Below, one piece after another: positions 10,957 to 21,876 of a stretch of 64,000 nucleotides of DNA. Source of the stretch: Diabrotica undecimpunctata (lineage: Eukaryota; Arthropoda; Insecta; Coleoptera; Chrysomelidae); contig NC_092803.1 of assembly GCF_040954645.1 (NCBI RefSeq), positions 7,813,230-7,877,229 on the forward strand, written 5' to 3'. How positions within the stretch are numbered: the first letter of the stretch is position 1; each line of letters begins with the position of its first letter. Below the pieces are notes generated by a model that ran no database searches, was not told the DNA's origin, and saw only the letters and a program-made list of their open reading frames with translations. The translations under genes and the position numbers were made by a program.

Positions 10957-11222
10957 GAGGGCTATGATGTATCATTTATGTGAAATAATTACATGGTGTA
11001 AACTCCGATTTTAACACATTTATGTAAAAATTTCCAAATCGGTATGATATAAGAACTACGTATAACGGGTTGCCTATCTTGATATGTAATTTATCTATAT
11101 GTAAATGTAATTTTTAAGCTGCCTAAAATTACGTCCGTTTTCGCTCTTAGTTAGGTTATGTTATTGTATGTAATTTGTGGAAACAATTTACTATTTTTTT
11201 ATAATTATAATAAAATAAACTA

Positions 11223-11540
11223 ATGGCTTCAATTAAAAAGAAAACAACAAGGAAACAATTGTAAGTGATGTTGGACTTCATAAAAATAAATAGTGCTTAC
11301 TGGCAAAATAGTCAAGGAAGGCTAAGAAACTAGCCCAATTGTGAGAGGAATTTGCTATCATGGTAAATACAGTAGATGGTGGCCCTAAAAAAACAGCAGA
11401 ACAATGAAGACATGTAAGAAAATTAATTTCTGTTACTATCAAATTTAATAAATGCTAAATTTTTAGGTGTTCAATGTGTGGAAAATTTTGCAACTCATTT
11501 CAAAAATTCATCTTGGGGAGCTCCAGATTATAAATACATT
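11223..11540 (+). pseudogene. Myb/zeste-like DNA-binding protein fragment of Harbinger
   Basis: Starting at ATG 11223, MASIKKKTTRKQL, a stop, then VMLDFIKIN recalls the helix 1 region of zeste/Myb_DNA-bind_5-type proteins. Later fragments carry W-rich and KTAEQ-like scraps in shifted frames. Stops and shifts are numerous. The identification rests on the start block plus the Harbinger context. Confidence 0.5.
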
Positions 11541-11659
11541 TAATTTTAAAGGTAAAGATTAATGATTGATGTATTATGTTTATTATGGTGTATAATATTT
11601 TTCAGAAGGAAAAGGAAATCAACCTGTGAAAATTAAAAAGGCAATAGTTTTATTTAATA

Positions 11660-12635
11660 TTCTATAAACATATCCTTTGTAAAATTATATCTTAATTATG
11701 GAATAAACTGAATATAAACATTTTTATTTAACAATTTTATAACTTTTATAACAATTTTTTAGCCGCTTTGTAATATGTTTCAGATTTTTTGTTTTGTCTT
11801 GATCTTTGTGTTATTCTTTTTGATTTTGTAACTAATTGTAACATAAATACCTACATATCATTATGAAATATACTAATTATAAACACTTTTATTTAACAAT
11901 TTGTTTTTATTTTACAACACGATGTTTGCAGCAATAATACTTCTTCATATTCTCTAACGGTTATGAGCACATTTGGACCATTTTGTAATATATTTTAGTT
12001 TGTTTTACCATTATCATTAGTCAACATCAATGCATCACAAGAATATATGTTTCCAGCTTTAACAGGGCTGTAATGTAAAACCCTGTGCTTGTGCAAATAA
12101 TTCTTTGGGACAATCCTCCATTCACCCCTGTGTCTACCAACTCTTCTCTAGATTCTAACTCCAATATATTTTAAATCATCCTCTAAATTGTCTTGATACC
12201 TAAGTCTTGGGTCTTCTTCTGGTTTATTGTCCCATCAGCCCTCTTCTGTTAAAAACCTTTCCAACTGTTGCACCTACCTCTTGCCTGATGAAATGCTCTA
12301 TCCATGTAAGGTATGCTACCTTAATTAATTTTATGTCAGGTTCCACAAAGGTTCTATACAATTCAAAGTTGTAATGCCTGTGCCACAAACCTTGTTCTTT
12401 GTAGTAGTATATTTTAGGTATATTTGTAGGTTTACTTTGTAGTATATTTTAGGTTTGTTTTAGTTTTTGAAATTGTATTCTTTACTTGTATGTTTTAATT
12501 TTCCAAGGGTTTTAACAAATTTTGGACTAATTTGTAATATATTTTAAATTTGTTTGTTTTTAACTTTTTGCAATTAATCTTAACATACAGGTTTTATGTT
12601 TTTAAACATTTTTATTTAACAATTTTATAACACAA

Positions 12636-12698
<63 letters not shown>

Positions 12699-13230
12699 AT
12701 TATATCTCATATAATCATATAATTATAAAATAAACTGAGGATAAACATTTTTATTTAAATATTTTATAACATAACATTTGCAGCGATAACACTTCTTTAT
12801 ATTCTCTAAGTGTTTTCAAAACATTTGAGCCAGGTTGTAATATATTTTTTATTTTGTTAGTGTTGTGTCATTTTTGTAATTAATTGTAACATACATGATT
12901 TATGTTTTTGTTTTTAACAATTAATAAAAATTTTTAATTTAATATGTTATAATACAGTTTGCAGCAATATAATGTCTTCGTATTATCTAAACATTTTAGA
13001 ACATTTTGAGCCACTTAGTAATATGTTTTAGATTGTTTGTTTTGAGCTTTTTGTAATTAATTGAAATATTAATAATTTATATCACTAAATTGTAAAATTA
13101 TATTACTATATTTGATTATAAAACTATATCACTATTTATCATTGTGAAATAAATAAATTATGAAAATATTAATAAGTTTTTGTTTCACTACACAAAGTTT
13201 GCAGCAATAACACTTCTTATTATCTGTGCT
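11660..13230. repeat. degenerate internal repeat array
   Basis: A unit of roughly 180-250 bp recurs in imperfect copies. Each contains an ATTTTTATTTAACAATTTTATAAC block, then GTTTGCAGCAATAACACTTCTT (near 11933, 12775, 12958 and 13198), a TATTCTCTAA block, TTTTGTAATATATTTTAG, and TAATTAATTGTAACAT. Copies differ by many substitutions and indels, so the expansion is old. Confidence 0.6.
12641..12696. repeat. (AT)n microsatellite
   Basis: Uninterrupted alternating AT for 56 bp inside the degenerate array. Confidence 0.95.
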
Positions 13231-13612
13231 TCCAACACCCAACCATTTGTTTTGATTTGCCTCCTTTGGAATCATTTCTATGAGAACTACAGGCTGTACT
13301 TCATCTTTTTCGCCATTTTGGCACCAAGTGTTCCACTATCCCTGCAGTTATTTCTGTTAATACTTTACTAAATGTACTTTGTTTCATTGAAAATAACAGG
13401 TTGTTACCAGAACATTTTTGATAACTTCCATTTCCTACAAAATTAAGTAGGGAGAGAACCTTTAATTCTATTGCAATTTAGTTAAAGCAGAGCTGGTAAT
13501 CTATTTCAAATGGGTTACTAGTGTCCCGTAACTGACGTTGCTCTACATTTACATAATTTCTTTCTACCACATCATTCAATTCATTGAGTAATAACAAATT
13601 TACAAAATCCAT
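13180..13612 (-). pseudogene. Harbinger nuclease N-terminal fragment
   Basis: Reading down from ATG at 13612: MDFVNLLLLNELNDVVERNY, then RQLRDTSNPFEI, the conserved R-x-x-R-D-x-S-N-P-F block of HARBI1-like nucleases. After a stop, shifted frames give LKVLSLLNFVGNGSYQK, matching the L-x-x-L-x-F-L-A-x-G-S-Y-Q block, and QSTFSKVLTEI(T)AGI, matching Q-S-x-V-S-R. The D-D-E part lies beyond the degenerate array and is not recognisable. Confidence 0.7.
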
Positions 13613-13871
13613 TTTTTCAAAAACAAACAAGAAGCCAAAAGTTAGGTTAATTTGAATTATCTGACAGATCTTCAGGATATGACAGATCCGAAAATAACGT
13701 TTTATGTAATTTTCTGCTGTGGCTTGGCCATTTTACGCATAGCAACGCAGGGCATGATACATCATACCGTTTTTACACATTATGTTTTGAGAACTGTAAT
13801 CTGATGTACGTTTTCTGAATTTTACACTAGTATGTAATTATTTACGTAAATGATACATCATAGCCCCCATT

Positions 13872-16821
13872 ATTGTAATCTGTTTGGTACGAGAGGTGCC
13901 GATACAGTCTTTTATGAGAAGGTAACGGTACTTTAGAATTTTGTTTCTTTATAGACCTAATTCTTCCTATATCTGTCAGATTTTTTATTCCTTAAAAGAA
14001 GTACCGAAACATGCAGATTACTTGATGGCTGCTTTGTTAGAAATTTGAGAGCAATTGTAATTTTTTTTGGAACAAAGAATATTTAGGCTCTTTTTTTATA
14101 GCGCTAGGAAAAGAGTAATAAAATTTGTTAAACTTACAAATAACTTTAATTCAAAGAAAACTTATCTCTCAATATGGTATAGTTATTTGCCTTTTTGGTT
14201 CCCTTTTTAAAAAATACTGTTGTTTATGTGTTTACGCCGAAAATGTAAGAGGGATGTTCTTAAATGGAGGTGATCCTGTTCTAGTAGATAGTTTGTTCAA
14301 TTTGCGAAATAGAGGATCACTTTTCGTTGGGTAGTCTGAGAGATTAGACTGACTTTTGGTTGCGTCGTCTAAGAGTTTGCACGTATTTCTTTCTATGGTA
14401 ATTTATCTATAAGTGTATATATACACTTCTATTGTATCGCAAGTAGTTTGATCTAACACCCGAGCAGATTACCCAAAACATTAAGGAGAGATATTTATAT
14501 GATCTACTCTTTTGGATTTTTTTTAAACATCATGTTCCTATTAATGTTATATTTTATTTATATGTGCATGTGTCTATGTCTACTATATTAAAAGATTTTG
14601 CATTTTTTACATATTACGGTAAATTTATTTGTATTTCTTGTTTTTAGAATTCACCCGTCTAGTGATTCAGTTATTGAATATATTTTGTTTTATTTACCCA
14701 CTGAATTTTATTTATCTACTTCTAATAAGTTTCCTAATATTAGAGTATCTCTGAATATTTGCTAATAAAAATATTTAACTATCACGATATCTTCGACCAG
14801 GATAAAGATCATGCTGTATATGTTTGTAGGTAAGTAGGTGGACGAATTCCACCGAACATATTATATATTATGTGTTTATGTAGTGTGTTGACCACATTTA
14901 CACTTAATATCTGTTAATATCTTGTATTTGCTCTCAGAACCTAATTACCCCTCCTAATCTCTTTTCGTTTCTAAGGTTTCTTAATTTTCCCCTTTGTAAC
15001 CCAAAAAAGTTAAGCGGCGCCGTTTTCCTTATCTTTACAATCTAACCTATCTCTCGTGTTATCTATTTCTCTGTCTTTTCTAATCCATGTTATCTTGTCT
15101 TATCTTTATGATTTCTTGTATTGGATCCCTTCCTGGTTACAAAAGCTAGTTTCTAACCTCCGACTCGCTCTATAACAACCATCTAGCTGCCGTTTGCAGT
15201 GTCTCCATTGGTACTTTTCTAGCACCATCCAAAAAAGGTTTCCGAGTTTACAGAATTCCGTGTAAGGATCGAAAGAGGAATATTGTGCCGCTGGAATAAC
15301 TATCCCGTGTGAAAACCGAGAGAGAAGTCTCTAAATGCCGATTCAATCCAACATTTTATAGGAAAGAACGACTCGCCAAATTTCTTATTAACTTTAACGA
15401 ACTTTAAATGTGCCATAGGTGGGTTCTAATAAGCCACGTTTTCTACACATTAACGAGGAAAATGCATAATAATAAAACAATAAAACTAAAAGATTTATTG
15501 TCCTTTTACGAGTTCCAAGAACAAATAAACATTATTGACCCAGTTCTAGATAGACAAAAGACTTTTTTATGAATGAATTATCGAAGTGGTTGGTACTAGG
15601 AAAAAACATTTATAACCAGTTGTGGTCATAAAAATGATAACTTTTTATATTGAGAAGAGGAGAATTGGCGGTAAAATAATATCGAAGTGTTTAGATACAA
15701 AAAGAAATAACTTGTTTTAGCAGGCGTCTTAACGGAAAACGAACGAGACAAAAAAGTCGTTTTGTTTGAGCTGAAATATATTGAAAATAAATATAATATA
15801 TTTTGGTGTTTAATAATAATTTTATCATAAATATTGAGGGATTATTGGTGATATGTTAAGATTTTAACATATATAATAAAAACTAAACTAGATATGACTG
15901 TTTAAATGTTGTATTCGCATGTGTTTAGTACCATCTTCAACTCGTTTCAGCAAAACCATTTTTAAAACAAAAAGTTTGAGAAAAGTTTAATATACACCAT
16001 TTTCTATTTTATTTTAAAAGCTACATAGTCGTGTATATTAAGTTTTTTTAAGCCTTCGTTTTGAAAAGGAAAAAAAAGATGTTTTTTGAGAAATTTTGGA
16101 AATAATGTCTACACTAAATAAAGTAACACTAAACTAAACAATTAACAAATAACTAGAACAAATCTGTTTAAATCATATTTCTTGATAATTTAGAGTGAAA
16201 TCGTATCTTTTAAAAAACAATAAAATATATTAGAAGAACATTTTCTTTTTTGGCATTTTTAGGACATCACTGTTTCCAGGTCATTTTTGTCGTCGGAAGC
16301 TTGAAAGCGTAACCAATTCTTTGTGACAAGTTATAATTGTAGCAAAACGTTTGTAGGGGAAGACGTTATATACAAAGGTTTTGGTATACCTGTAATTTTC
16401 GGTTTTTAAGTAAATTGTGGATTTGTCAAAAATATTTCTTTCTCACATTTGAAGAATGTGTGATCAAAAGATATTTATTTCAAAAACTATTCTTTAAAAA
16501 TGCTTGAAAAGTTGTCGACTTTATCAAAAATATGTTTTTTAATATCATACAAATATAAAAGTGGGACTACATAACTTGGCAAGATTTACGCTTACCTGCG
16601 TAGTTATCCACCTCTCATTGTCTTGTCATTGTTAGCAGTCAGAATTTTCGATCTCATCAATATGGATTTTCGTCCATTGTCGAGCGTATCGCAGCAATGA
16701 CATCTTTAATAACCTCTTTTATTATAAGTCCTAAACCTATCTTTCTTCTAGTATTAGTTACTGAAAAGTGTATCGATCTTCCCGTAATATATACTCTAAG
16801 ATTATTCTTAACATAGAGGAA
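13872..16821. other. no gene seen, about 3 kb
   Basis: AT-rich DNA with only short frames; the longest plus-strand one (14125-14334) has no family signature. A GC-richer stretch around 15130-15330 also lacks a frame I recognise. It may hold old transposon debris or intron sequence. Confidence 0.5.
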
Positions 16822-17138
16822 AGTCACCAATTATGGAATACCATTTTGTTTTGGAGATATAAAAAAAATTTAATAAAAATAACAGTTTAATGTTATTACA
16901 AATCATCATACATTTTTACGTAGTAATTAACAGCCTTCTGTCAAATATCTTAATTAAAAAAAAAATAAAATCGAACACAAAAACAAAATCCCAAATTAGT
17001 AACCAAATATGGAATAAGTACCCGTATATAAAATACAAGCATAAACCAATATATCAATAACAAAAATAGACATAAATATATATGAAATCAAATAAATTTA
17101 AATAAGAAAATTGTGAAAAATAAAAGAAGTAGGTTAAT

Positions 17139-17602
17139 TCATTTACAGAAATCACAGATCTATGTATCAAACTCTGGACCAGCACAATCATAATAAGCCC
17201 AGAGCCCACACATTATGCACTTAATCCAGTTTTCTCCACTGTTTTCCGTGTTAAAAAGTCTTTGGCAAATATACAATCAGCAGATTCTTTGCCCAACAAC
17301 TAATCAGTATGTTCTGATCAATCAGTGAAGTTGAAGGTACAGGTTCAGGTTGTATATTAGCACTGTTTTTGGTACATGTATTTGTGTCAGGGCTTAAGCA
17401 GGTTCAGATCTTGATTCCAGTTGTTGGTTGTACAACCGTCGCGTACAGCATTATCTTGATCAGAAATACAGTCTTTATCACTGAACACATCTTTATTTCA
17501 TTGCCATAATACAATGACCTTAAAACAGTTGGCTGCAATTTAGCCTGTTTGTATTTTCAAATAGAATTTTGCAAACAGATCCGCGATATCATATGGAGTT
17601 AT
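17139..17602 (-). pseudogene. pogo-like transposase C-terminus with PHD-like finger
   Basis: On the minus strand the 17602-17310 part matches 20365-20075. It then runs into a Cys/His module: DCIF-type start, NTENSGENWIKCIMCGLWAY, YDCAG, and CDFCK followed by TGA (17139-17141). The spacing (C-x2-C, W, H/Y-x2-C, C-x2-C) matches the PHD-like zinc finger closing many insect pogo/Tigger proteins. Stops and shifts interrupt it, one in the finger itself. The basic linker seen in the right-hand copy is absent here. Confidence 0.7.
17310..17602. repeat. direct repeat copy 1 of pogo segment
   Basis: Matches 20075-20365 in the same orientation over about 290 bp with scattered substitutions and short indels (for example both contain GGTACAGGTTCAGGTTGTAT and AACAGATCCGCGATATCATA). 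The match ends where the Tc1-like TIR begins. Confidence 0.85.
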
Positions 17603-19921
17603 AGTGTATTTTTATGTATGAGAGAGTAATAAAACAATAAATTATGTATGCAAATCCCTAAACTGTTGATACGGGTGACTCAATGAAAAACAGATATTTG
17701 TCAACAAGTTTACAGAAGTATAAGGAAAACAATTTTAAATTGAGTATGACCACCAGGTATAAAGGTTGGAGCAGAATAGAATACAATAGTTGTGAGGTTT
17801 ACTAATCCCTAAATAAGGTTGCCAGTGTCGGAGTGATGGAGGTTAACAGGTACTAATGAATTTGCAAGAAATGTAAGATGTTTATTTTATTGGTTATATA
17901 TAACCAATAAAAGTTTAATAAGTACCTACCTATTTGCAAAATAAAGTTTAATTCTTTAGATAAAATAAAACGTTTTATTTTATCTGAAATGAGTGGATTC
18001 CACGAAGTAAGGGTTTCAACAATCAAACAGTTAATTCTTTAATTCCAGGAATCTACGACAGTAATTGACTAGATAATTACCTTCTAAACTTATTCCACAG
18101 AAAATGTGATAGTGGGTTTTTCCATTTTGTATATAGGAAGGTCCAAGTGGCGTATTCAAAATTCTTAACAGTTCACTAAAAGTAGGTACTTCAGTTGCAA
18201 GGTGCAGTTTATTGTGTATACTAGTGTTATGGAAAATTTGGAAGTGCCGTGTAAACGCCGAAAAATTGGTCCTCTAACAGTTAATGAAAAAATATTAATA
18301 TTTAATTGTTTTAAATCATTTACAGACAAACGTTTATGTGAAAGTGTTGATGAGACCGTTGAGTTAGTTAGCAGTATACTTGGTGTTGGGAAATCTACGA
18401 TTTACAGAGTTATTAAAGAAGAGAAATGTGGTAGTTTTCAAATGCCACGTAATGCTCCAGGAAAACCAAAATTTCAAATAGAATATCATTTTAAAGAAGG
18501 ACTTCGACGGAAAGTGCATGAATTCTTCTTTAGACAAGAATTTCCAACATTGGATAAAGTTCTTGTCTCAGTTCGAGATGATAAGGATTACCCAGAAATG
18601 AGTTGAAGTACGTTATGGAAACTTTTAAAAGAAATAGGCTTCCGCTGGAAAAAGAATCCCAGAAAGTCTATTTTATTAGAAAGAAGCGATATTGTCATAT
18701 GGAGAAGACATTTTCTAAGAACCATAAAGGAAATGAGAAACCAAAAAAGAAAAATATTTTATCTTGATGACTTGATGAAACATGGATCAACGAGGATCAT
18801 ACACCAAATAAATTTTGGCAGGATGAAACTGTTACAAGTCAAAGGCACGCTTTTGTAAATAACTTATCTACTGGTTTAAACCCACCATCAGGAAAGGGAC
18901 GCAGGCTGATAATAGTACACATTGGCAGTTCTGACGGTTTTGTTGAAGGTGGTTTATTAACTTTTGAATCAACTCGTACCGGTGACTACCATGAAGACAT
19001 GAACGCTGATGTCTTTCAAGAATGGTTCGAACAAATGATAGATCTTCTTCCTAAGAACTGTGTAATAGTAATGGATAATGCAAGTTATCACTCCAGACTT
19101 ATAGAAGGACTGCCCACAACCAAGTGGTTAAAAAAAGACTTGCAGAATTGGCTGAGTTCAAAAAATATTACGTACCATCCCGGATCTATAAGAAAGGAAC
19201 TTTATTCGTTGTGTGCCCTTCATAAAGAAAATTTTAAAAAATACGAAATTGATGAAATTGCCAAAAATCGTGGAATGACAGTATTTAGATCCCCACCATA
19301 TCATTGTGAATTAAACCCGATTGAACTGGTATGGGCACAGATAAAGAGTGAAGTTTCAAGAAAAAATACCACTTTTAAAATTCATGATGTTAAACAGTTG
19401 TTTTTGGAGGCCGTAAATAATGTAAAACCTGAAAACTGGGAAAAGGCAGTAAATCACACTATTAAAGAAGAGGAAAAAATGTGGAAGCTGGACAATATTA
19501 CTGATAAAATGATCGAGCCAGTTATTATAAATCTTGGTTCTGAAAGTTCATCTTCTGAATCTGATTTGGATTTGTAACAAATAGCTGTAAGTTTTATATT
19601 AATATTTTTATTCATCTATTTAACATACCTTAGACGGTTTTAAAAACTCTTTTTCTCTTTTGTAATTTTTAAAAATTAAAAAAAATGTGAATTTTTTAAA
19701 ACCCTTTTTAATGTAGGCCAGTCAGTTCTAATAAAGTGTGTGATAAAAGAGGTCACTTTTGTTTATATGCACATAACACTTTATAACACTGAAATAATTC
19801 ATTTATTTTTTACAATTATTCAAAGTAATTTTTCAATTAATCTTGAGCACGCCCATGGAGTGGTCGGAGCTACCAGTTAAAATTATGCTAATTACTCTCT
19901 CGTTCATAAAAATAAACTATA
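17600..19921. mobile_element. Tc1/IS630-type element with 30-bp TIRs
   Basis: The TIRs at 17601-17630 and 19891-19920 match at 27 of 30 positions (ATAGTGTATTTTTATG and ATAGTTTATTTTTATG starts, both ending GAGAGAGTAAT). TA lies at each outer end. The element is 2.3 kb and encodes one transposase on the plus strand. Its left and right flanks belong to different positions of a pogo-like element, which suggests rearrangement after insertion. Confidence 0.8.
18229..19577 (+). pseudogene. Tc1-like (DDE_3) transposase, two lesions
   Basis: ATG at 18229 gives MENLEVPCKRRKIG. The N-terminal helix-turn-helix region (LGVGKSTIYRVIKEEK) is followed by VHEFFFRQEFPTLDKVL. Lesion 1 is an in-frame TGA at 18604-18606 in MS*STLWKLLKE, where Arg (CGA) is expected. 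Lesion 2 is an 8-bp tandem duplication of CTTGATGA (18763-18778) at the first catalytic Asp (YLDETWINEDH), shifting the frame. The rest is open to 19577: GLNPPSGKGRRLIIVHIG, second Asp in VIVMDNASYHSR, then CELNPIELVWAQIK with the catalytic Glu, and an acidic tail. All three catalytic residues survive. A diverged relative lies at 39750-41062. Confidence 0.9.
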
Positions 19922-21426
19922 TTATAGTCAGGCTCACTGTCTTCATCAAACTGGATAACGTCATGTTCCTCAAAGTCTTCTTTTTTAGAATCAGTTTTAT
20001 TTTTCTCTGTTTATTTGTTTCTCTTTGCAGTTTTCACTTTATTTTTTGTCTTAGCTAATTTATTTTGCCGTAGAGTGTTCTGATTAATCCCTGAAGTCGA
20101 AGGTACAGGTTCAGGTTGTATATTAGCACTTGTTTCTGGTACATGTATTTGTGTCAGGACTTAAGCAGGTTCAGATCCTGATTCCAGTGCAGTGATGTTG
20201 GTTGTACAGCATTATCTTGCTTAGAAATAAAGGCTATATCACTGAATACATCTTTGTGTAAAGGCCATAATGCAGTGACCTTAAAACAGTTGGTTGCAAT
20301 CTCGCCTGTTTGTATGTATTGTCAAATAGGATTTCCAAACAGATCCGCGATATCATATGGAGTTAGAGGTCTGCTATTATTTCTAATCGACATGCGTATT
20401 TCCTTACTGTAGTATGTTTTTATCGGCTCCATAAAAGTCTTGTCTAACGGCTGCAGTTTGTGAGTTGTATGTGGTGGTAAAGAAACGATATCCACGTTTT
20501 TTTTTTCTAGCAATGTCTATTATATCGAGTGTTACTATAGTGTCCATCTAGAATCAGTAAAACCTTCGATTCAGGAGTCGGGTTGGTATGTTAAATGAAG
20601 TGTTTGAACCACTCTTTGAAGATATTCATTTGAATCCACCCTGATAGATGTGCAACTCTGACCGATCCTGGCGGACAGCCTCTGATTAGTTGAGCACTCA
20701 TATTTTTTCTGGGCAAAATAATAAACGGTGACACAAAATGTCCTGCAAGATTTACGCAAACTACTATTGTCATAAGGGATCGATTCTCTTTGTGCTGAAG
20801 TAAGTGCAGCCATCTGGCGTTTCCCTCTATGACAGATGTTTTGTGGTATCTTACTCGAAGACCAGATTAATCCACGTTGTAAATACGATTTGGTGGATAG
20901 TTATTTTTAGTGTGAATATCTTCAAAACGGTTCAAAAAAACGTCTACTTTTTCCTTATCAAATACACTTACTCTGGCAAAAGATGTAGGTAGCAGTTGCT
21001 CTTCGTATCGAAAGTTTCTCTTTATGATCATTTAGAAATAACTTCAACCACTTTTTTCCAGCCATATCTGATTGAGTAAAGGGATTCTACAAACTGTTTC
21101 TCTTTGCTAGCATATATACCATACAGCGAAGATCAGTTCTTGTCAAACCGTGAAATTTGCTCTTCATCATCAATATGTATCCTACCAGCTGACCTTCGAG
21201 TTTGGAGCCCTATATTGTAAGTCGCCTTATTCTGGAGACTGTTCATCTTCTTGGTACAAACGAAATAAAGTTGTCCTAGGCATTTGAAATGCTGTGTTGT
21301 TTTCAAATATCCCGTTTTCTTCTCCCAGATGAATTTTATAGCTTCTGCGATTATTTCTTTACCCCAGGATTTTCGTTTATTGGTCGATAGTGAAGCTGAC
21401 ATTCTAAAAACAAACATAACACACAA
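19922..21426 (-). pseudogene. pogo-like transposase, right-hand copy
   Basis: The order on the minus strand is: psq helix-turn-helix (KRKSWGKEIIAEAIKFI, EKKTGYLKTTQHF, about 21390-21290); CENP-B/DDE start with YNVD-type residues near 20900; VVCVNLAGHFVSPFIILPRK and GCPPGSVRVAHLSGWIQ (20770-20620); VLLILDGHYSNTR (about 20565-20530); LPPHTTHKLQPLDKTFMEP (20490-20430); and PYDIADLFGNPI. Then come the duplicated segment (20365-20075) and a basic/acidic linker ending EEHDVIQFDEDSEPD (about 19985-19940), where the Tc1-like element cuts it. Many stops and shifts. A different pogo family from that at 4.4-7.4 kb. Confidence 0.8.
20075..20365. repeat. direct repeat copy 2 of pogo segment
   Basis: Partner of 17310-17602. 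Here it continues without interruption into the DDE domain on the right and the linker on the left. Confidence 0.85.
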
Positions 21427-21451
21427 TTTTTAAAAGAAATAATAGCAAGTA

Positions 21452-21484
21452 CCTTAATTATGGAATATTCCATAATTAGGCACC
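21452..21484. repeat. palindrome of the pogo terminal motif
   Basis: TTAATTATGGAATATTCC continues to CATAATTAGG, a near-perfect palindrome. Each half is the AATTATGGAATA motif of the element's outer termini, so it may be a subterminal transposase-binding site or an internal end. Confidence 0.6.
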
Positions 21485-21876
21485 AACAACTGTCCATATT
21501 TGAATTTTTATTCTAATTGAAACTAGTATCAATATTTTTCCAATCACAATATCTTAATTACAGGTCACAAAATTACCAAATAAACGTAATATGGATGTAC
21601 TCGATGGTATAGGAAGTCTGTATTCAAGCATAATAACCGATAATACTCGAGCAACTGACACAAAGGTGTGAGTGCGATAGTAAAGAGAGCGAGTGAAATA
21701 GAAGATGGTCGTGTGTTTCATTTCAAACTTATATTTTCGGAGAAATCAAGGTATTCCATATTAGGATACTATTTATTTATACATATTTCGTTACTTTCCA
21801 TATCACTCTAGTAATTACGAAGACACGTTTAGAGGTCCCTTTGTATCTGTACTATATATAGAATTTTGTAACAACT

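Larger units (their letters stand above)
10957..13868. mobile_element. decayed PIF/Harbinger transposon
   Basis: Long imperfect terminal inverted repeats (about 10957-11060 and 13760-13868) share GGGCTATGATGTATCATTTA followed by an AATAATTACAT-type block. The trinucleotide ATT flanks both ends (10954-10956 and 13869-13871), matching the 3-bp target duplication of Harbinger elements. Inside are a Myb/zeste-like fragment on the plus strand and a Harbinger nuclease N-terminus on the minus strand, the two-protein layout of the superfamily. The middle is expanded by degenerate repeats and an (AT)n run. Non-functional. Confidence 0.75.
16822..21770. mobile_element. composite pogo-like element pair with nested Tc1-like element
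   Basis: The left end (16822 on) and right end (to 21770) are imperfect inverted repeats sharing AATATGGAATACC-type sequence. Variants of the same motif recur inside at 17005 and as a palindrome near 21454-21482. Between them lie pogo-type coding remnants on the minus strand (17139-17602 and 19922-21426), and the Tc1-like element sits between these. About 290 bp of pogo sequence occurs twice in direct orientation (17310-17602 and 20075-20365), so two pogo copies, not one, contribute. Confidence 0.65.

Noticed and set aside
12280..12300. CTGATGAAATG as another hammerhead core
   Set aside because: Stem II cannot form and no stem I partner exists.
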